Shown here: piece by piece, positions 34,605 through 46,254 of the stretch
Layout of the letters: each line of letters begins with the position of its first letter
How positions within the stretch are numbered: the stretch's first letter is position 1
Assembly: GCA_029216955.1 (NCBI GenBank)
Contig: JANAVB010033216.1
Span: 11,716,198 to 11,780,197 of the forward strand
Origin: Iris pallida
Lineage: Eukaryota > Streptophyta > Magnoliopsida > Asparagales > Iridaceae
Length of the DNA: 64,000 bases
Reading direction: 5' to 3'
Position numbers and translations under genes: made by a program
Notes under the pieces: model-generated
The model's input: the letters and a program-made list of their open reading frames with translations, nothing else
Databases searched by the model: none
Told to the model about the DNA's origin: nothing

Positions 34605-37600
34605 AGATTTTACACCATATTCGTTTGTCATTCTTACTAAAGGGCGTACATAATATCCTAGACACTTACAGACTCTTAGAAAGATAGAGGAGCTTTTGAT
34701 CTGAAATTTTATAGATTTGCTAGTGTCTCCTTGAGTGCTTTAAAGTGTTTACCTGGCAAGTTATTTTTCTTCTTCGTTCTGAAAGGCTCCGTGGGTATTG
34801 TTGGAGTCGTCTTTCTTCTATCTTTGTCTGTCTTATTTGTTTCTATAGAATGATTTGGGCTAAAATAATACAGAGATTAATTATAGTCAATATATCAAAA
34901 CTGATGTGCCAACATGAACTTCTCCATGAGCACCACCACCGTGCGACCACTACGTGCATGCGCCAGGGCAGTACATCAGTGCACGGTAGCATGCGAATGC
35001 ACAAAAGCGTAACTGTAGCAGCCGTAGCAGTGGCGACGACTACGCAGTACGCCGTCGCGTGGCTACCTCGACCCCCCCATGCCAGCGCATGCTTAAGTGA
35101 CCTCCTCAACGTGGCCAACGTCCTCCTCGATGATCCACATATACGATTCGTATGTTTTCTACGGGATCCCGTCGTGACACGCGCGTTTAAAACTCAGACA
35201 TCGTGCTTCGTCACAGCGACTTTGGGCAATTTTTGGGCCAATTCGACCATTGGATCGTCAATCCGATTCTTCCATCTCAATTTCGATATATTCTTCTTCG
35301 CTCATCTAACCTTTCAACCATTAATTCGATCATTTGATAGATCAAAATTGACCTCCAAGTTGCTCGATTAAATTGTATTATTTTTGGACAATTTTGTGGA
35401 GCCAACTTCGTGGATTTATTTCTCCGTCATCGCAGCTCTTTTTAATGCATTACTAGTCCTGTTCATAGCAAGTATAACCACCTTCGTGTCATAAAAAATT
35501 TAGCTTCATAGGATATCGTTTAGTTGGTTGAAATTGACGCCAAAGTTGACATCTCGAAACCGTAATTTTCAACTTGTAAAATTCTAATTTTGGACCCGGA
35601 ACTTCGAATTCCAATTCTGCCACCACCAGTGGACTCGTGGCATCATTCTGGCTAAACTTCATATATAATTTACTGAGTTTGGAGCAACGTGCCCCTGACA
35701 CGTATTTTCGTACAAATTGGGTCCCTTTGTCCGAGTCAACGGATTATTTTGAGATCGGCCCATCGGAATCAAATAATGGATGTACTATCGGTTTGTATCG
35801 TCATTATGGACTCGTTGACATATAATTTACTAGATTTAGATGACTTTGACTATGGCATGTATTTTCTTACAAACCGGATTCCAAGGTCCAGGTCAACTGG
35901 TCATTTTGAGATCGGCTCATCGGTATCCAATTTCGGATATTCCGTTTGGTTCATATCGTTATTCTAAACTCGTGGACATATAATTTGCTAGAGTTGGATG
36001 ACTTGTATCCTGGCATATTTTTTGAAGCAAAGCGGATCCAACGACGGATATCGTTTTGACCCAAAAATTACCGTTTTGCCCTTGTATCCAAATTGAACTT
36101 ATGGGTGGGCTATCCTAACTAATTTGACCATTCTGGACACGTTCGTGATATTTTTTCATCATCCGACAATGTCTGTAGATTTTCCCTTAATTATAATTAA
36201 TTCTTGTTATATTCGAATTTCAGAATCAGGCCGTCGAAACTGAGTTGATTCCACTGATCTCACATCGCTGAAATTGATAAGGTGACCATTTAGATTGCCA
36301 AGATAAGATTGTTAATCTTATGGTTATTCATCTTGTCTCAATTTGTGTGTCGTAGGTTTCGTTGTACGAATAAATGTGCAAACTTGATATTTTAATAACC
36401 TGTAACTTGCCATTCATATTATTGGCAATAATGATTATAGAGACTAGTGTGACCTAGTTCTAGGCGATATAATTACAAGTGTCTAAGATAACGTAAGGTA
36501 ATATGCGACTAGAACAACCCAAGCTCTCTAGGTGGGAGTTATGAGTTATTCATGTGCTTTAGTGTGTGATATATGTTTGTTTGTGATTTGGGTTGATAGA
36601 TATTTACATGGAGTACGGTTCATTGGCTCAAGGGTAGTGGGATAGACTTTGGTATTGCAGTCTCATCACAGATTGGACAAACTTCAGGCAAGTATACCTT
36701 GCCAACATGATTTACAATATCTATATGTGTATAGTTTCTTATCAGTTGATTCATACTGGATATACTGTACACAATATTTATGTTCATTATCAGTACAATG
36801 TCATGATTTTTCCTGCTAACACATAGACCTGATACACGAATTGGTACTTCATGGCATATAGGTGACTCTTATGATCTCTGGATGTTAATCATGTTGGATC
36901 TCCTGTGTACATGTTTTGACTAGACTTTTGGACTTATCTTTCATTAGAGTCGGACTGGATGTGTCATGGATATGACACAGACAGTAGCATTGGATAGGAA
37001 GGACAGTTACTAGGAGTGAGGCTACTAGGCATATATCTCTATGTACTTATTATTATACATCCTTATTCGAGAGATTTTGTAACTAGAGTTACGTGCCTCT
37101 CATATTTATCGGTGACTTATACCAGAGATATGACGATATTTATCAGGAGACTCTATACCGGAGCTACGATCCTGCATCCCGGGAGACTATACCGGAGCTA
37201 CGAATTTTATATTTGGAAAGCCTCCATATTGAAAGTTGTCCTTATTTGCATACCACACAGACGAGATGGTTGGCCTAGTAGTAATGTTACTTGATCACCT
37301 GTGTATTACCCTGGATCACATGCTTATACCTACACATGTTATTTATTTTACTTTATATCGGCATGTATGTTATGTATCTTGCTATGTCCCGCTGAGGACC
37401 TGGTTTCCTTCTAGGTTAGCTGAGTAGGTTTGTAGAGCGCCTTGCTGTTGTTGGTGTTTATTTTGTTTCAGCTATATACTCTTTCATAGTTTAATCTTCT
37501 GATATTACATATTTCCTCAGTTGCGTAGTATTTATAGACTCATAATATTCTTTTCGAGTCTACTTGGTCGAGTATGATTATTGGGCTGCAGACTAGTATT

Positions 37601-37782
37601 CATATTTTTCTTCCTTATGTTTCTATTGTCTGGATTAAGATATAGAGTTGATGTAGTGATAGTTACACCATTTCGAATAGCTTATACGTATTCTAGTCAG
37701 ACTAGAGTCTGGTTGAATACGTAGCTGGCCTATGCCACATGGTTCGGTCCTACGTATTTTAGGACTAGAGCGTGACAAGATG

Positions 37783-38766
37783 TACGTAAGGAAGATCATC
37801 AGGTTGTACGAGATTCCTGTGAGCATAGTCTCGGATCGGGATAGTCGTTTCACTTCTTACTTCTGGAGGAGTTTGCTGGCTAGCTTTGGCACTCAGCTCA
37901 AGTTCAGTACCGCCTATCATCCTCAGATGGATGGGCAGTCGAAAAGGACTGTTCAGACTTTCAAAGATTTGCTTCGCACTTGTGTGCTAGATTTTGGGGG
38001 ATCTTGGAAGGACCATCTCTATATGGTAGAATTTGCTTACAACAACAGCTACTAGGCCAGTATAGAGATGTCACCATTTAAGGCTCTATACGGTCTGAGG
38101 TGTCGTACCCACTTGTCTTAGGACTATGTTGGAGAGAGAACCTTGCTTAGTCCGGAGATGATTATGGATGCAGCGGAGAAGGTCAAGTTGATTAGAGATA
38201 GACTTCTTGTGTCACATGATAGACAGTGGCATTGGGCCGATAGCCACCGGAGACCTTTAGAGTTTGAGGTATAGCTTTAGTTCTTTAGATTGTGCTTGCT
38301 TGTGATTTTTTGCTTTAGAATTTATGTTGAGATCTTGTTTTGTGCTAGGTTAGAGATCTGGTGTTCCTGAGGATTTCTTCGATACGGGGCAAGATTCGCT
38401 TTGGTGGAGGCAAAAAACTTAGTCCACGATTTATCGGACCTTTCACTATTCTTGAGAGGGTCGGTGTAGTAGCCTATCGACTAGACTTTCTGCCTACACT
38501 AGAGGGAGTTCACAACGTGTTCCACATATCGCAATTGAGATGGTATGTGGCAAATCCTAGTCACGTTTTGGACCACTTCGAGATAAGAGGTGGACCCGAG
38601 TATCAGCTATCCAGAGCAGCCAATAGAGATTCTGGATCGTTTGGAAGAAGGTGCTCCGAAACCAGGTTATCTCTTTGATTTGTGTCGTACAGAGGTATCA
38701 CTCTCCGAGTGAGTCTACCTGGAAGAGGGAGGACGACATGCACGAGCGATACCCTTATCGCTTCTA
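37783..38766 (+). pseudogene. gypsy A integrase C-terminal part and chromodomain remnant
   Basis: This continues the integrase frame cut at 24670. The core has VSIVSDRDSRFTS (second catalytic Asp) and a DGQSKRTVQTF motif, where the family has a catalytic Glu in place of Lys. TAG stops at 38053 and 38118 fall where Gln and Trp are usual. After a frame change across 38269-38348, GPFTILERVGVVAYRL and VFHISQLRWYV follow, then a short chromodomain-like end (TWKREDDMHERYPY, 38719-38760) before TAG at 38764. This terminal motif is characteristic of Tekay-type chromoviruses, which tether integration to chromatin marks. The protein cannot be functional. Confidence 0.85.
38269..38348 (+). other. possible 80-bp intron in gypsy A integrase
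   Basis: A T-rich insertion starts GTATAG and ends TGCTAG, at a site where relatives have continuous coding. Upstream coding is in one frame (37783-38268) and downstream in another (from 38349). Removing exactly these 80 bases rejoins the frames. It could be a spliceosomal intron or a chance indel in a decaying copy. Confidence 0.4.
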
Positions 38767-38860
38767 GCCTTGATGTATGGTTCTTTTTATCTTGATTGCA
38801 TTCTTGTGCTAGTTTCGTCTTTTAATTTCGAGGATGAATTTAGTTTAAGAAGGGCAGATT
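38767..38860 (+). other. 3' non-coding end and polypurine tract of gypsy A
   Basis: It carries TTTCGAGGATGAATTT at 38826-38841 and AAGAAGGGCAGAT next to the LTR start. The layout equals that before the LTR of B at 17027. Confidence 0.75.
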
Positions 38861-40130
38861 TGTTATGGCATTTGGACCAACATATTACGTTATCCTTATT
38901 TAGACTCATTTAAGTCATTCTATGTCATGAATAAGGATTAGATTTAATTACCAAATTAGATTAGAAGCTTCTTTTGATTAACCAAACCATCATGCAACTA
39001 GGAGGGCGTTGTGGTTACTTCACATTGGCATGGAAGGATTTCATGTGGACGTCCCTAGCTAGGAGGGAGCACACTCTCTTCATTTCCTCCATTTGTGCAC
39101 GTTTTCCAAATCTTGGTGCTTTTTCCAAAAAAACCTTCCATTCCTCTATCAACCTTCCATCAACTCATTTCCAACCCTCTCCTACTCTTCATCTAAGGAG
39201 TCTAGAAGCTTTGGGGCGAGGATCACAAGGAGAGGGAGCTTGGACTAGGAGCTTGTGTCCTAACCGTATCTGAATCTGTCCACCGGGCCTTGAATTGGAA
39301 ATCCATCTTCCAATAGGTATACATCTAATTTTGTTCCCTATTTTTAGACTCTAATACATGCATTGGACCATTAGGAACCCACCCATGGACTAGAGGTACC
39401 TATAGGAGGAAGAACTAGGCTCTAATGACCCTTTGGATAAAAGTTACATAGAGTTTTTATGCCATTTTTGGAAAAATCTGGGAATGGTGCACAAGTGTTT
39501 GTCATTTAGTTTGATAGGCTAAACATGCTTGTAATTGTTGTGTGTGGTTAGTATATGTCTGAAAATGGATACGGGTAGGCCGTGTCATGATACTCTAGGA
39601 CACAGAGTCAATTTAGAGGTTTTCTCCTCCGACACTTGTGACACACATGCCACATTTCACATGGAACTTGACACTAGCTATACATTACTCTAATTAGTCC
39701 CTAAGTATCATTGTAGTTATTTTTATGTGTTTTGGTTAGGTTCGGACAACGTTTGGTATAGGTATCTTGGGCGTATCATAAGCGTATAGTAGAGTAGTGC
39801 GATATGGGGGTTATGCACACCAAGTGTTTGATTATTTACATGTGCATGTGACTTGTATGTGTGCATGTGAGCTACACTTATGTGACTAGTGTATATGTGT
39901 ATATAGATATATGTATATATATAACTTACCTATGTGTGTATATTATGTATGTGTCTAGTGTGGGTGTGTATGTTGTTATGTACTTGTGTGTCATAAATAT
40001 CCATTATGTGTGTTTGTGTGTGCGTAGACACATGAGTATATGTGTTGCACATAGGGATGCATGTTTGTATACATACATATAGGAGTATGAATTTGTGTTA
40101 TCTATTCTGGAAGATTTATTTGAGTATTCC
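38861..40130 (+). repeat. 3' LTR of gypsy A, truncated
   Basis: It starts TGTTATGGCATTTGG immediately after the polypurine tract. It contains CT-rich leader-like sequence (39070-39200) and TG/TA-rich sequence at 39840-40090. No GTGACA end is seen before other gypsy sequence begins near 40130, so it is truncated. The limit is approximate. Confidence 0.65.
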
Positions 40131-40222
40131 GGAATATTCTTAGCTTATCTATTTTGTTAAAGTCTTCCTTATAGTAGTGCTTATTTTAATTTTGAGGACA
40201 AAATTTTCTAAGGTGGGTAGGT
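40131..40222 (+). other. 3' internal end and polypurine tract of another gypsy element
   Basis: TTTTAATTTTGAGGACAAAATTTTCTAAGGTGGGTAGGT is the typical sequence before a gypsy 3' LTR. It is followed by an LTR start at 40223. The rest of this element's internal region is missing. Confidence 0.65.
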
Positions 40223-42304
40223 TGTAAGACCACTAATTTTTTTTGAATATTAATTTTATTTTATTTTCATTTATTTAATATAGATATTTAATATTAAATA
40301 ATATTTTATAATCAATATTGACTATAGAGGTACTTTACCGTAGCTTTGATTTTTGAACCACAACAATTATCGATTTCTCAAATCTAGTTCCATATTCATG
40401 TTCTAGATGAGTTCATCTTCATTTTGATATATCATGTCTCACTCAAACATGTTCTCTTGCATTCTATTTTCATCGTACAACTTTCGGGTCAACTTAGACC
40501 AATTTGTTATCTACCGTAAACCTTGACCCAACTTTTAACTTAATTTCAGGACTCGACATCCATCCAACCTAAACGATCCAATATATGATTTTAACCTGCT
40601 TTGGGCCTCTTACACACCTGCCAGTGGTGTCCCACTCAATTGAGTTCCAACATGCTACTTATTTTCAAGTGGCATATGAGACCCATTTATAGTCTTTTCG
40701 GTGTTCAATTCAATTCGAATAATTGTTTGGACCATAACCTAATCTACCCAACTTAGTGGAGCTTATCTAGGATCGCCAAATTCAATTAGAGATATATTTA
40801 ATTAATTTTTGGACATCTAATAGCAGCCCACATACATTAAACCCATGCATCTTTGACTCAAATCTTCCACATTTCCAAATATGGAAATCCAATAAACCCA
40901 CATTGCCATATTAGTTGATTGGAAGACCAAGTCTCCACTAAATCAATTCAAACCTTATCCAAACTAACCCTAATATATAGGAGGTCCAAAAGTTATATTT
41001 TAATCTCTCATATTGACCGTTTTCTCTCCCCATACATTACAAAAACTGAAATCCCCTTCCAGCCCAAATCAGCCGTAGCACCTTGTTGCGTAACAACAAT
41101 TTTGACCCATTTTCGAGCTCCCGTGAGGCTCCACAAATATTTGTTACGAAGCTAACGTGACCCTATACAATTCTATCAACCCTCCATACATTCACAGTCC
41201 CTTGTAGTACACTAAAATAAGAGAAATTTTGAGTTGCACCCCACAATATTTAACCATATTTAAGGTGCACCCCACTGTTTATCATAATGTACAATACCCC
41301 CCACTTCCGTCAAAAACTAACAGTCAACTCCGTTGACCGTTAATTTTTGACCGAAATGTCCCTTCCATTTTTTCAAGCTGACGAGGGGGAACTGGTAATA
41401 ATGGTGATTTGCTTGGGGTATTTCGGTCAAAAATTAATGGTCAACAGAGTTGTCCGTTAGTTTTTGACGAAAGTGGGAGGTATTGTACATTATGGTAAAA
41501 CAGTGGGGTGCACCTTGAATATGGTTAAATATTGTGGGATGCAACTCAAAATTTCTCCTAAAATAACCCTATATGTCAACCAAAGTTTGGGATCCAAGTC
41601 TGAATTCGTTCCAGCAGATATACTATTTTGCATATAGGGTTTCGTGTATTTTTCGACCTCATCATTTTGAAAAACCAAAAGTAATATCAAATACCTCTAT
41701 GTCTATTTTTATTTCCAATTGGCCACCCACACAATTTTAAATGGTTTGGCCGGGACGTCCGTTCTACGAAAAGGTGTCCAGAACAGACCAGTTCTGTTGC
41801 GAGCTAAATTTCATCCACTTTTGGGCCACTTCGACCTTCTGTATATTTTTTGTAAGAAACTAGACTTCCTCAGCTTTCCAACGCATGTACTTTTGCATCA
41901 TTTTTGTTTCGTTTACTATTTATTAAAAATATGGATATTTTGTCATTATATCGAAATACCAAAATTTATGAGTTCTATGTGTCCATATGCTTCGGGACTT
42001 CATAAGACATCTCCAAAATAATTGTTGTGTCTGCTTTAATTAAAAAACCAATTTTATATGACTAATAGTTTTTTTTTCTAGAGTTAATATTTATTAAGAA
42101 TCTATCGTTTCAGGAGCCAAATCATGGAACAAGTCTATGCATATTGATGTAGAATCAATATAAGGCTTGTGTACATAGTTTTCTATAAATAAAATATATT
42201 AGTTGTCATTATACAACATTTATAAATATTTTTTCAGAATTAGAAGTGATATTTTATGTTGATAATATACTACTTTTATAGGTAGATTTAATACCATATA
42301 TGTT
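40223..42304 (+). repeat. Gypsy LTR D (partial), related to LTR C
   Basis: It starts TGTAAGACC and shares its first few hundred bases with LTR C. For example, TTCATTTTGATATATC at about 40430 matches 24860, and the phrases CCCACTCAAAC and CATCGTACAACTTT recur. It contains the MITE at 41221-41557. No terminal TGACA is seen; the right limit is where minus-strand LTR E begins and is approximate. Confidence 0.65.
41221..41557. mobile_element. Mutator-type MITE, 337 bp, 9-bp TSD
   Basis: The TSD CTAAAATAA is at 41212-41220 and 41558-41566. The element is almost entirely inverted repeat: arms of roughly 140 bp begin GAGAAATTTTGAGTTGCA and contain matching TTTAACCATATT and GACCGTTAATTTTTGACC blocks. 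The 9-bp TSD points to Mutator transposase. It has no coding capacity and could give a hairpin RNA. Confidence 0.9.
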
Positions 42305-42969
42305 ATATCAAGTAGAGTGGTCAAAACTAGCATAGTGAGACGTATACATGCCAGCTACGTATCAAGAGGACTCTATCCCAGCTCAAATACGTATAAGCTG
42401 TCTAGACTATGGTAATAAGTCTAATCATGGCAAGTCAAAACTAAATCTCAATCCACATAAACTAATAAACATCGAGAAGGAACAATATGGTTCGTGATCT
42501 GCAGCCCACTAACATGTCTTCGATCAGACCCGAAGAACATGATAGGTCTATAAAGCTAGGCTATAACGGCAATAAGAGGCATGGTAATAAAGATAAATAT
42601 GGAAGAAAGATAAAGAGTACCATTATTGATACCTAAAATCCTGCAGACAATCATCAACCACCTCCCTATTCTACGTCGTTGCTCATCAATAACATGAAGA
42701 GATCACCAGGTCCTCAGGAGACTAGGAAGATACATATAAACATGCCAAAATGTAGCAGTACAAATATGCAGAGAAGTAAGAAATAATCAAGAAAAAGTCA
42801 ACTAAGGCACAATGGACTAAGATACCAAGATCTAAGACGGAAGAAACCTAAGACACTGGCGTGCCATACTAGAAATATGGTACTAGACGTGACTACAAGT
42901 AAGTAAATCGGGGTAACCGCAGCCCGATGGGAGCTCACAGTCCTAGTCAGTAGGCCGATGGGGACTCCC

Positions 42970-43475
42970 CATTACCAGAATAAGTCGTTTTAGCGACGCC
43001 TAAAGACGTCGCTAAAATGACAATTTTTGTCGCTAGAATTTTTTAGCGACGAAATTACCGACGTTTTGGGCTGGTCGCGGAAATGTAAGTCGCTGATCTT
43101 CTAAACGTCGCCAAACGTCGCAATTACCGACGTTTGCCGACGTATTTATACGTCGGTATATTGCCGACGTCTACCGTCGTGTCGTCGGTGGATTAGCGAC
43201 GTATTACTTCGTGTCGCTACGCGTCGGTAATTTACCGACGGATTACCGTCGAATCGTCGGTGGTTTAGTGACATGTTAAAAGTCGCTAAACGTCGGTAAA
43301 TCCTGGGAATTCCTGGGATGATTACCGACATGCACCGACGTTTACCAACGTTCTTCGACATATAATGACGTCGCTAAAACGTCGGTACCCTAGATAATAT
43401 CGCATATTTGCCGACGTTTACCAACGTAAAGTTACGTCGGTGGACGTCGGTAAACGTCGCTAAATCTGCAAAAAA
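42970..43475. repeat. subterminal repeat zone of CACTA-1 (TNPA-gene end)
   Basis: Dozens of short motifs such as TTAGCGACG, CGTCGGTAA and CCGACGT occur in both directions within 500 bp. In En/Spm the subterminal repeats are the binding sites of TNPA. Confidence 0.88.
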
Positions 43476-43922
43476 ATAAAAATAAAATAAAATACAGAAT
43501 GTCCATTTCTCCCTGCAGTTTAAAAAGATAATAATTTCTCACTGTAGAATAGGATCCAAACAATCACAGAATGTCCATTTCTTGTTGTACACAGGTTTCA
43601 GTCCCTATAACCACGTCTACAACAATCACACAATGTCCAGTTCTCAGAATGTCCATTTCTTACTGTACACAGATTTTAGTCCCTATAACCAAGTTTACAA
43701 CAATCACACAACAGCTAACTAAATAACCAAATATCCAAATAACCAAGTATCCAAATAACCAATTCTACACCAAATAACAAAGTCTACAACCAAATAACCA
43801 AAGTCTACACACAACCAACAAATAGAATAGGATCCAAACATCCAAATCTACACAACTAACAAATATCCAAGTCACAAAAAAAGAATGAAACAAACACAAA
43901 GAAACAGTCCTAACTAGGACTA
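43476..43922. other. 3' flank of the TNPA-like gene in CACTA-1
   Basis: Non-coding and A-rich, with repeats of AGAATGTCCATTTCT (about 43497, 43567 and 43647) and of CCAAATAACCAA-type units (43720-43800). It is probably the 3' untranslated region and polyadenylation area of the minus-strand gene. Confidence 0.6.
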
Positions 43923-46013
43923 CTAGGAATCTAGTGCAGAAGGGGCACCGCCGCGACGAAGGGATAAGAACAACTCATACTCCTCAAGTGAAATCGATAC
44001 CGATGGAGGAGGCAGTGACGTCGGTGGAGTCGGTGTCGAAGAAGAAGGCGGTGGAGGCGGCGGAGTCGACGACGATGAAGGCGCACCCGGAGGACCAGCA
44101 CGCTCCAATGCTGTAAGTCGTTGGTGGTACGAATCCATGATAGATAACATTCTATCACTGCTCTGGACCATCGACTCCTGTGCCAATCTTATCCTCTCGG
44201 CCATGGTCACCTGTCCTGTCTGCAGCTCCGTCACCGTGCGCTCTAACCCTCCAACGGTGCGCTCTGTCCTCTCAGTCGTCTCCCTGAGGTCCATAATGCT
44301 GCAGTCGAGTACATCCAATCGTGCTAGCAGCGCAGGATCCTTCGTAGGGTGCTGAGACTGCTTCTCGATCCGTTGTAGAAGGTCATCACGGAGAGACTCC
44401 ATCATCTGGTGGACTCGGGCAGACTCCTGGGACGGCTGTGGACCATGCACACTAGCAGGAGATGTCCTAGAGGACTGGGTCGCAACTAGGGCGCCATAGG
44501 ATCCCGTACCGTAGTACGTACCCCTACGGAGTCCACCAGCGGCAGCCATCCACAGCTCGTCCGCCGACGGAGCTTGAGTGGGCTGCGAGGAAGTACCGGC
44601 CTCTCCTGCATCAGGTGCACTAGCAGCCGCCCGTTCCCGCAACCTCTGATACTCGGCCTAGAAATTACTTATTATTACTAACTTCTAATTTCTAATTAAT
44701 GTACTTATTATTACTAATTTCTAATTAATGTACTTATTATTTCTAATTTTTAATTAATGTACTTATTATTACTAACTACATGAATATTTATTTGCATCAT
44801 ATTTACTAAGTTACATTAAAATTAACACGAAGTATTATATTAAGATAACGTATTGTAATACTTACATACGTCTGCTCGGCCCTCTCGTCATTAAGGTCAC
44901 TGCCGCGACGATGGATGGCCAGGAAGACGGTCACCATGTCGACGTTACCGACCTTTCTTACCTGTAATTATATATATTATCTTAGTAATAATTTATCGAT
45001 TTTGCATTAAAATAATATTTCTAAAAGAGGAAGACATACCAGACGACGAAAATGTTCCGTCATCGAAATCGACCCACGGTACCACTTCGAGGCATGTTGC
45101 CTAGCCGCCTTGGCCTTCTCCGACTTCTCCTTGTACCTTGGCTCCTCAAATCGAGCCTTCATCGCATTCCACTGATCAGGGGTGATCCAACCTTGGATCG
45201 GCTTTCCGGCACGATCACGATCCTTCTGATCATTGATAGAGTCGCGGATCAGCTTGGCAGCGACGGCAGGAAACATCCCCTCGATAAGCTCGGCCCGGTG
45301 CGGTGGATAGAAAAACATATCCTAGAAGAGCGCAAACCAAATATTTATCAGTTATATATAATATACAAAAATTATATGATTCATGTTAAAAGCAAATATA
45401 TTTTAACCTTGAAGCGCGCAAACCAGAAGGCCTTTCTCTCGTCCAGAGCACCAGAGTAGTTAATCCAAGCACCACCATAATTATGCCTCAGCATGTGGCC
45501 TAGATGTCTATATACCTCTGGAGGACGATATCTATGCAAACATATTATATTCATGAAAAAAGTTAATTTATGATAAAAATAGAAAGAAAAAATTATAAAC
45601 CAATACACCTACTTTGTACCGTCGGCCCAGATCTCTGTCCTCCTCTCCTCCGGAGGTGCGTACGCATCATCTGTATGAAGCTGGTCGGCCGTCGGCGCCG
45701 CTGCCTCGGCCGTCGCCGTAGCCTCCGCCATCTGCTCATCCGTCTCTATCGTCGTATCAACAGTAGGAACGCTAGACGGGTGAGCACTCTCAACAAGCCT
45801 GGAACTACTCATCCCAGGAGATATGCCATGTGACATCATCCCAGCAGGCCTACCTACTGTTCGATATGGAGGAGTAATCGGCGACGAGGATCCAGAGCCG
45901 GTACCAGAATGAGGTACCGAAGGAAAACTCCGTCCTCTAGCAGTACCTGTAGGAAGTACCGGAGGAGAGTGACCTCGTTGTCCCCCTCGGAACGCTCCAC
46001 GATGACCTGCCAT
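43923..46013 (-). CDS. TNPA-like protein of CACTA-1 (plant En/Spm transposase family), five exons
   Basis: My exon model, all with GT-AG introns and keeping frame, is 46013-45613, 45531-45408, 45321-45040, 44961-44866 and 44657-43923, giving 545 residues with no stop or frameshift. Exon 1 starts MAGHRGAFRGGQRGHSP and is low-complexity and Ser/Pro-rich. Exons 2-4 hold the conserved domain of the plant Ptta/En/Spm family (YSGALDERKAFWFARFK; WNAMKARFEEPRYKEKSEKA; ASKWYRGSI). Exon 5 has a coiled coil (about 44400-44150, with heptad-like Leu and MDLRETTERTERT) and a Pro/Ser-rich tail ending LDS. TNPA binds the subterminal repeats and brings the ends together. The intron positions are inference from reading frame and splice consensus. 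Confidence 0.82.
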
Positions 46014-46035
46014 ACCTGATAACAGCATATAATAA

Positions 46036-46140
46036 TACAACAAATAATAGAGACTAGAAATATGAAAGTACAACAAATAATAGAGACTAGAAATATGAAA
46101 GTACAACAAATAATAGAGACTAGAAATATAAAAGTGCAAC
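46036..46140. repeat. three-copy 33-bp tandem repeat upstream of the TNPA-like gene
   Basis: Units start at 46036, 46069 and 46102 (TACAACAAATAATAGAGAC...); the third is imperfect. It lies 23 bp upstream of the predicted start codon on the gene's 5' side. Confidence 0.9.
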
Positions 46141-46254
46141 AAAGACAAGATAATAACCAAGACAACATATAATGATACATTCTACAATAAACATCTAAGT
46201 CCAGATAATATATATTCTAGAAGAAACATCTAAGTTCAGATAAGTATATCACTC

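Larger units (their letters stand above)
25540..34914 (-). mobile_element. Copia element M1 (Sirevirus-type, minus strand), degenerate
   Basis: Read right to left: 5' LTR 33619-34914, primer-binding site, gag, pol, env-like ORF, polypurine region and a stub of the 3' LTR ending at 25570. Only about 30 bp of the 3' LTR remain (ATATATCAAAA...TGTGCCAACA, matching 34882-34914). It is inserted in solo LTR C and contains a hAT element. It is much more decayed than copia 1 and belongs to a different subfamily, because the LTR is 1296 bp and starts TGTTGGCACATC on the minus strand. Confidence 0.88.
33619..34914 (-). repeat. 5' LTR of M1
   Basis: 1296 bp. On the minus strand it starts TGTTGGCACATC and ends CTAGGGTTCTACA, with the CACCCCCCTCTAG block of Sirevirus LTRs near the end. 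It contains two separate tandem-repeat arrays, listed below. Confidence 0.88.
24671..37777 (+). mobile_element. Solo LTR C (gypsy), split by copia M1
   Basis: It starts TGTAAGCCCCC and ends AGCGTGACA, with the TSD AGATG at 24666-24670 and 37778-37782. The LTR pieces are 24671 to about 25539 and 34915-37777, together about 3.7 kb. Removing it rejoins the integrase frame of gypsy A, which proves the insertion. Its 34915-36400 part is related to S1 read in reverse (around 10850-12300), so it is the same broad LTR family. No internal domain remains. Confidence 0.9.
22253..40130 (+). mobile_element. Gypsy element A (Tekay/Del-type chromovirus), host of the left-hand nest
   Basis: Protease, RT, RNase H and the first half of integrase lie at 22253-24670. 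Integrase resumes at 37783 after solo LTR C, followed by a chromodomain remnant, polypurine tract and 3' LTR from 38861. Its gag and 5' LTR lie left of the window, cut off by element B. All coding parts are broken. The right limit near 40130 is approximate, because another gypsy fragment follows. Confidence 0.8.

Noticed and set aside
42970..43475. Short repeats as a CRISPR array or centromeric satellite
   Set aside because: Repeats are under 12 bp, in both orientations and without regular spacers; they are CACTA subterminal repeats.
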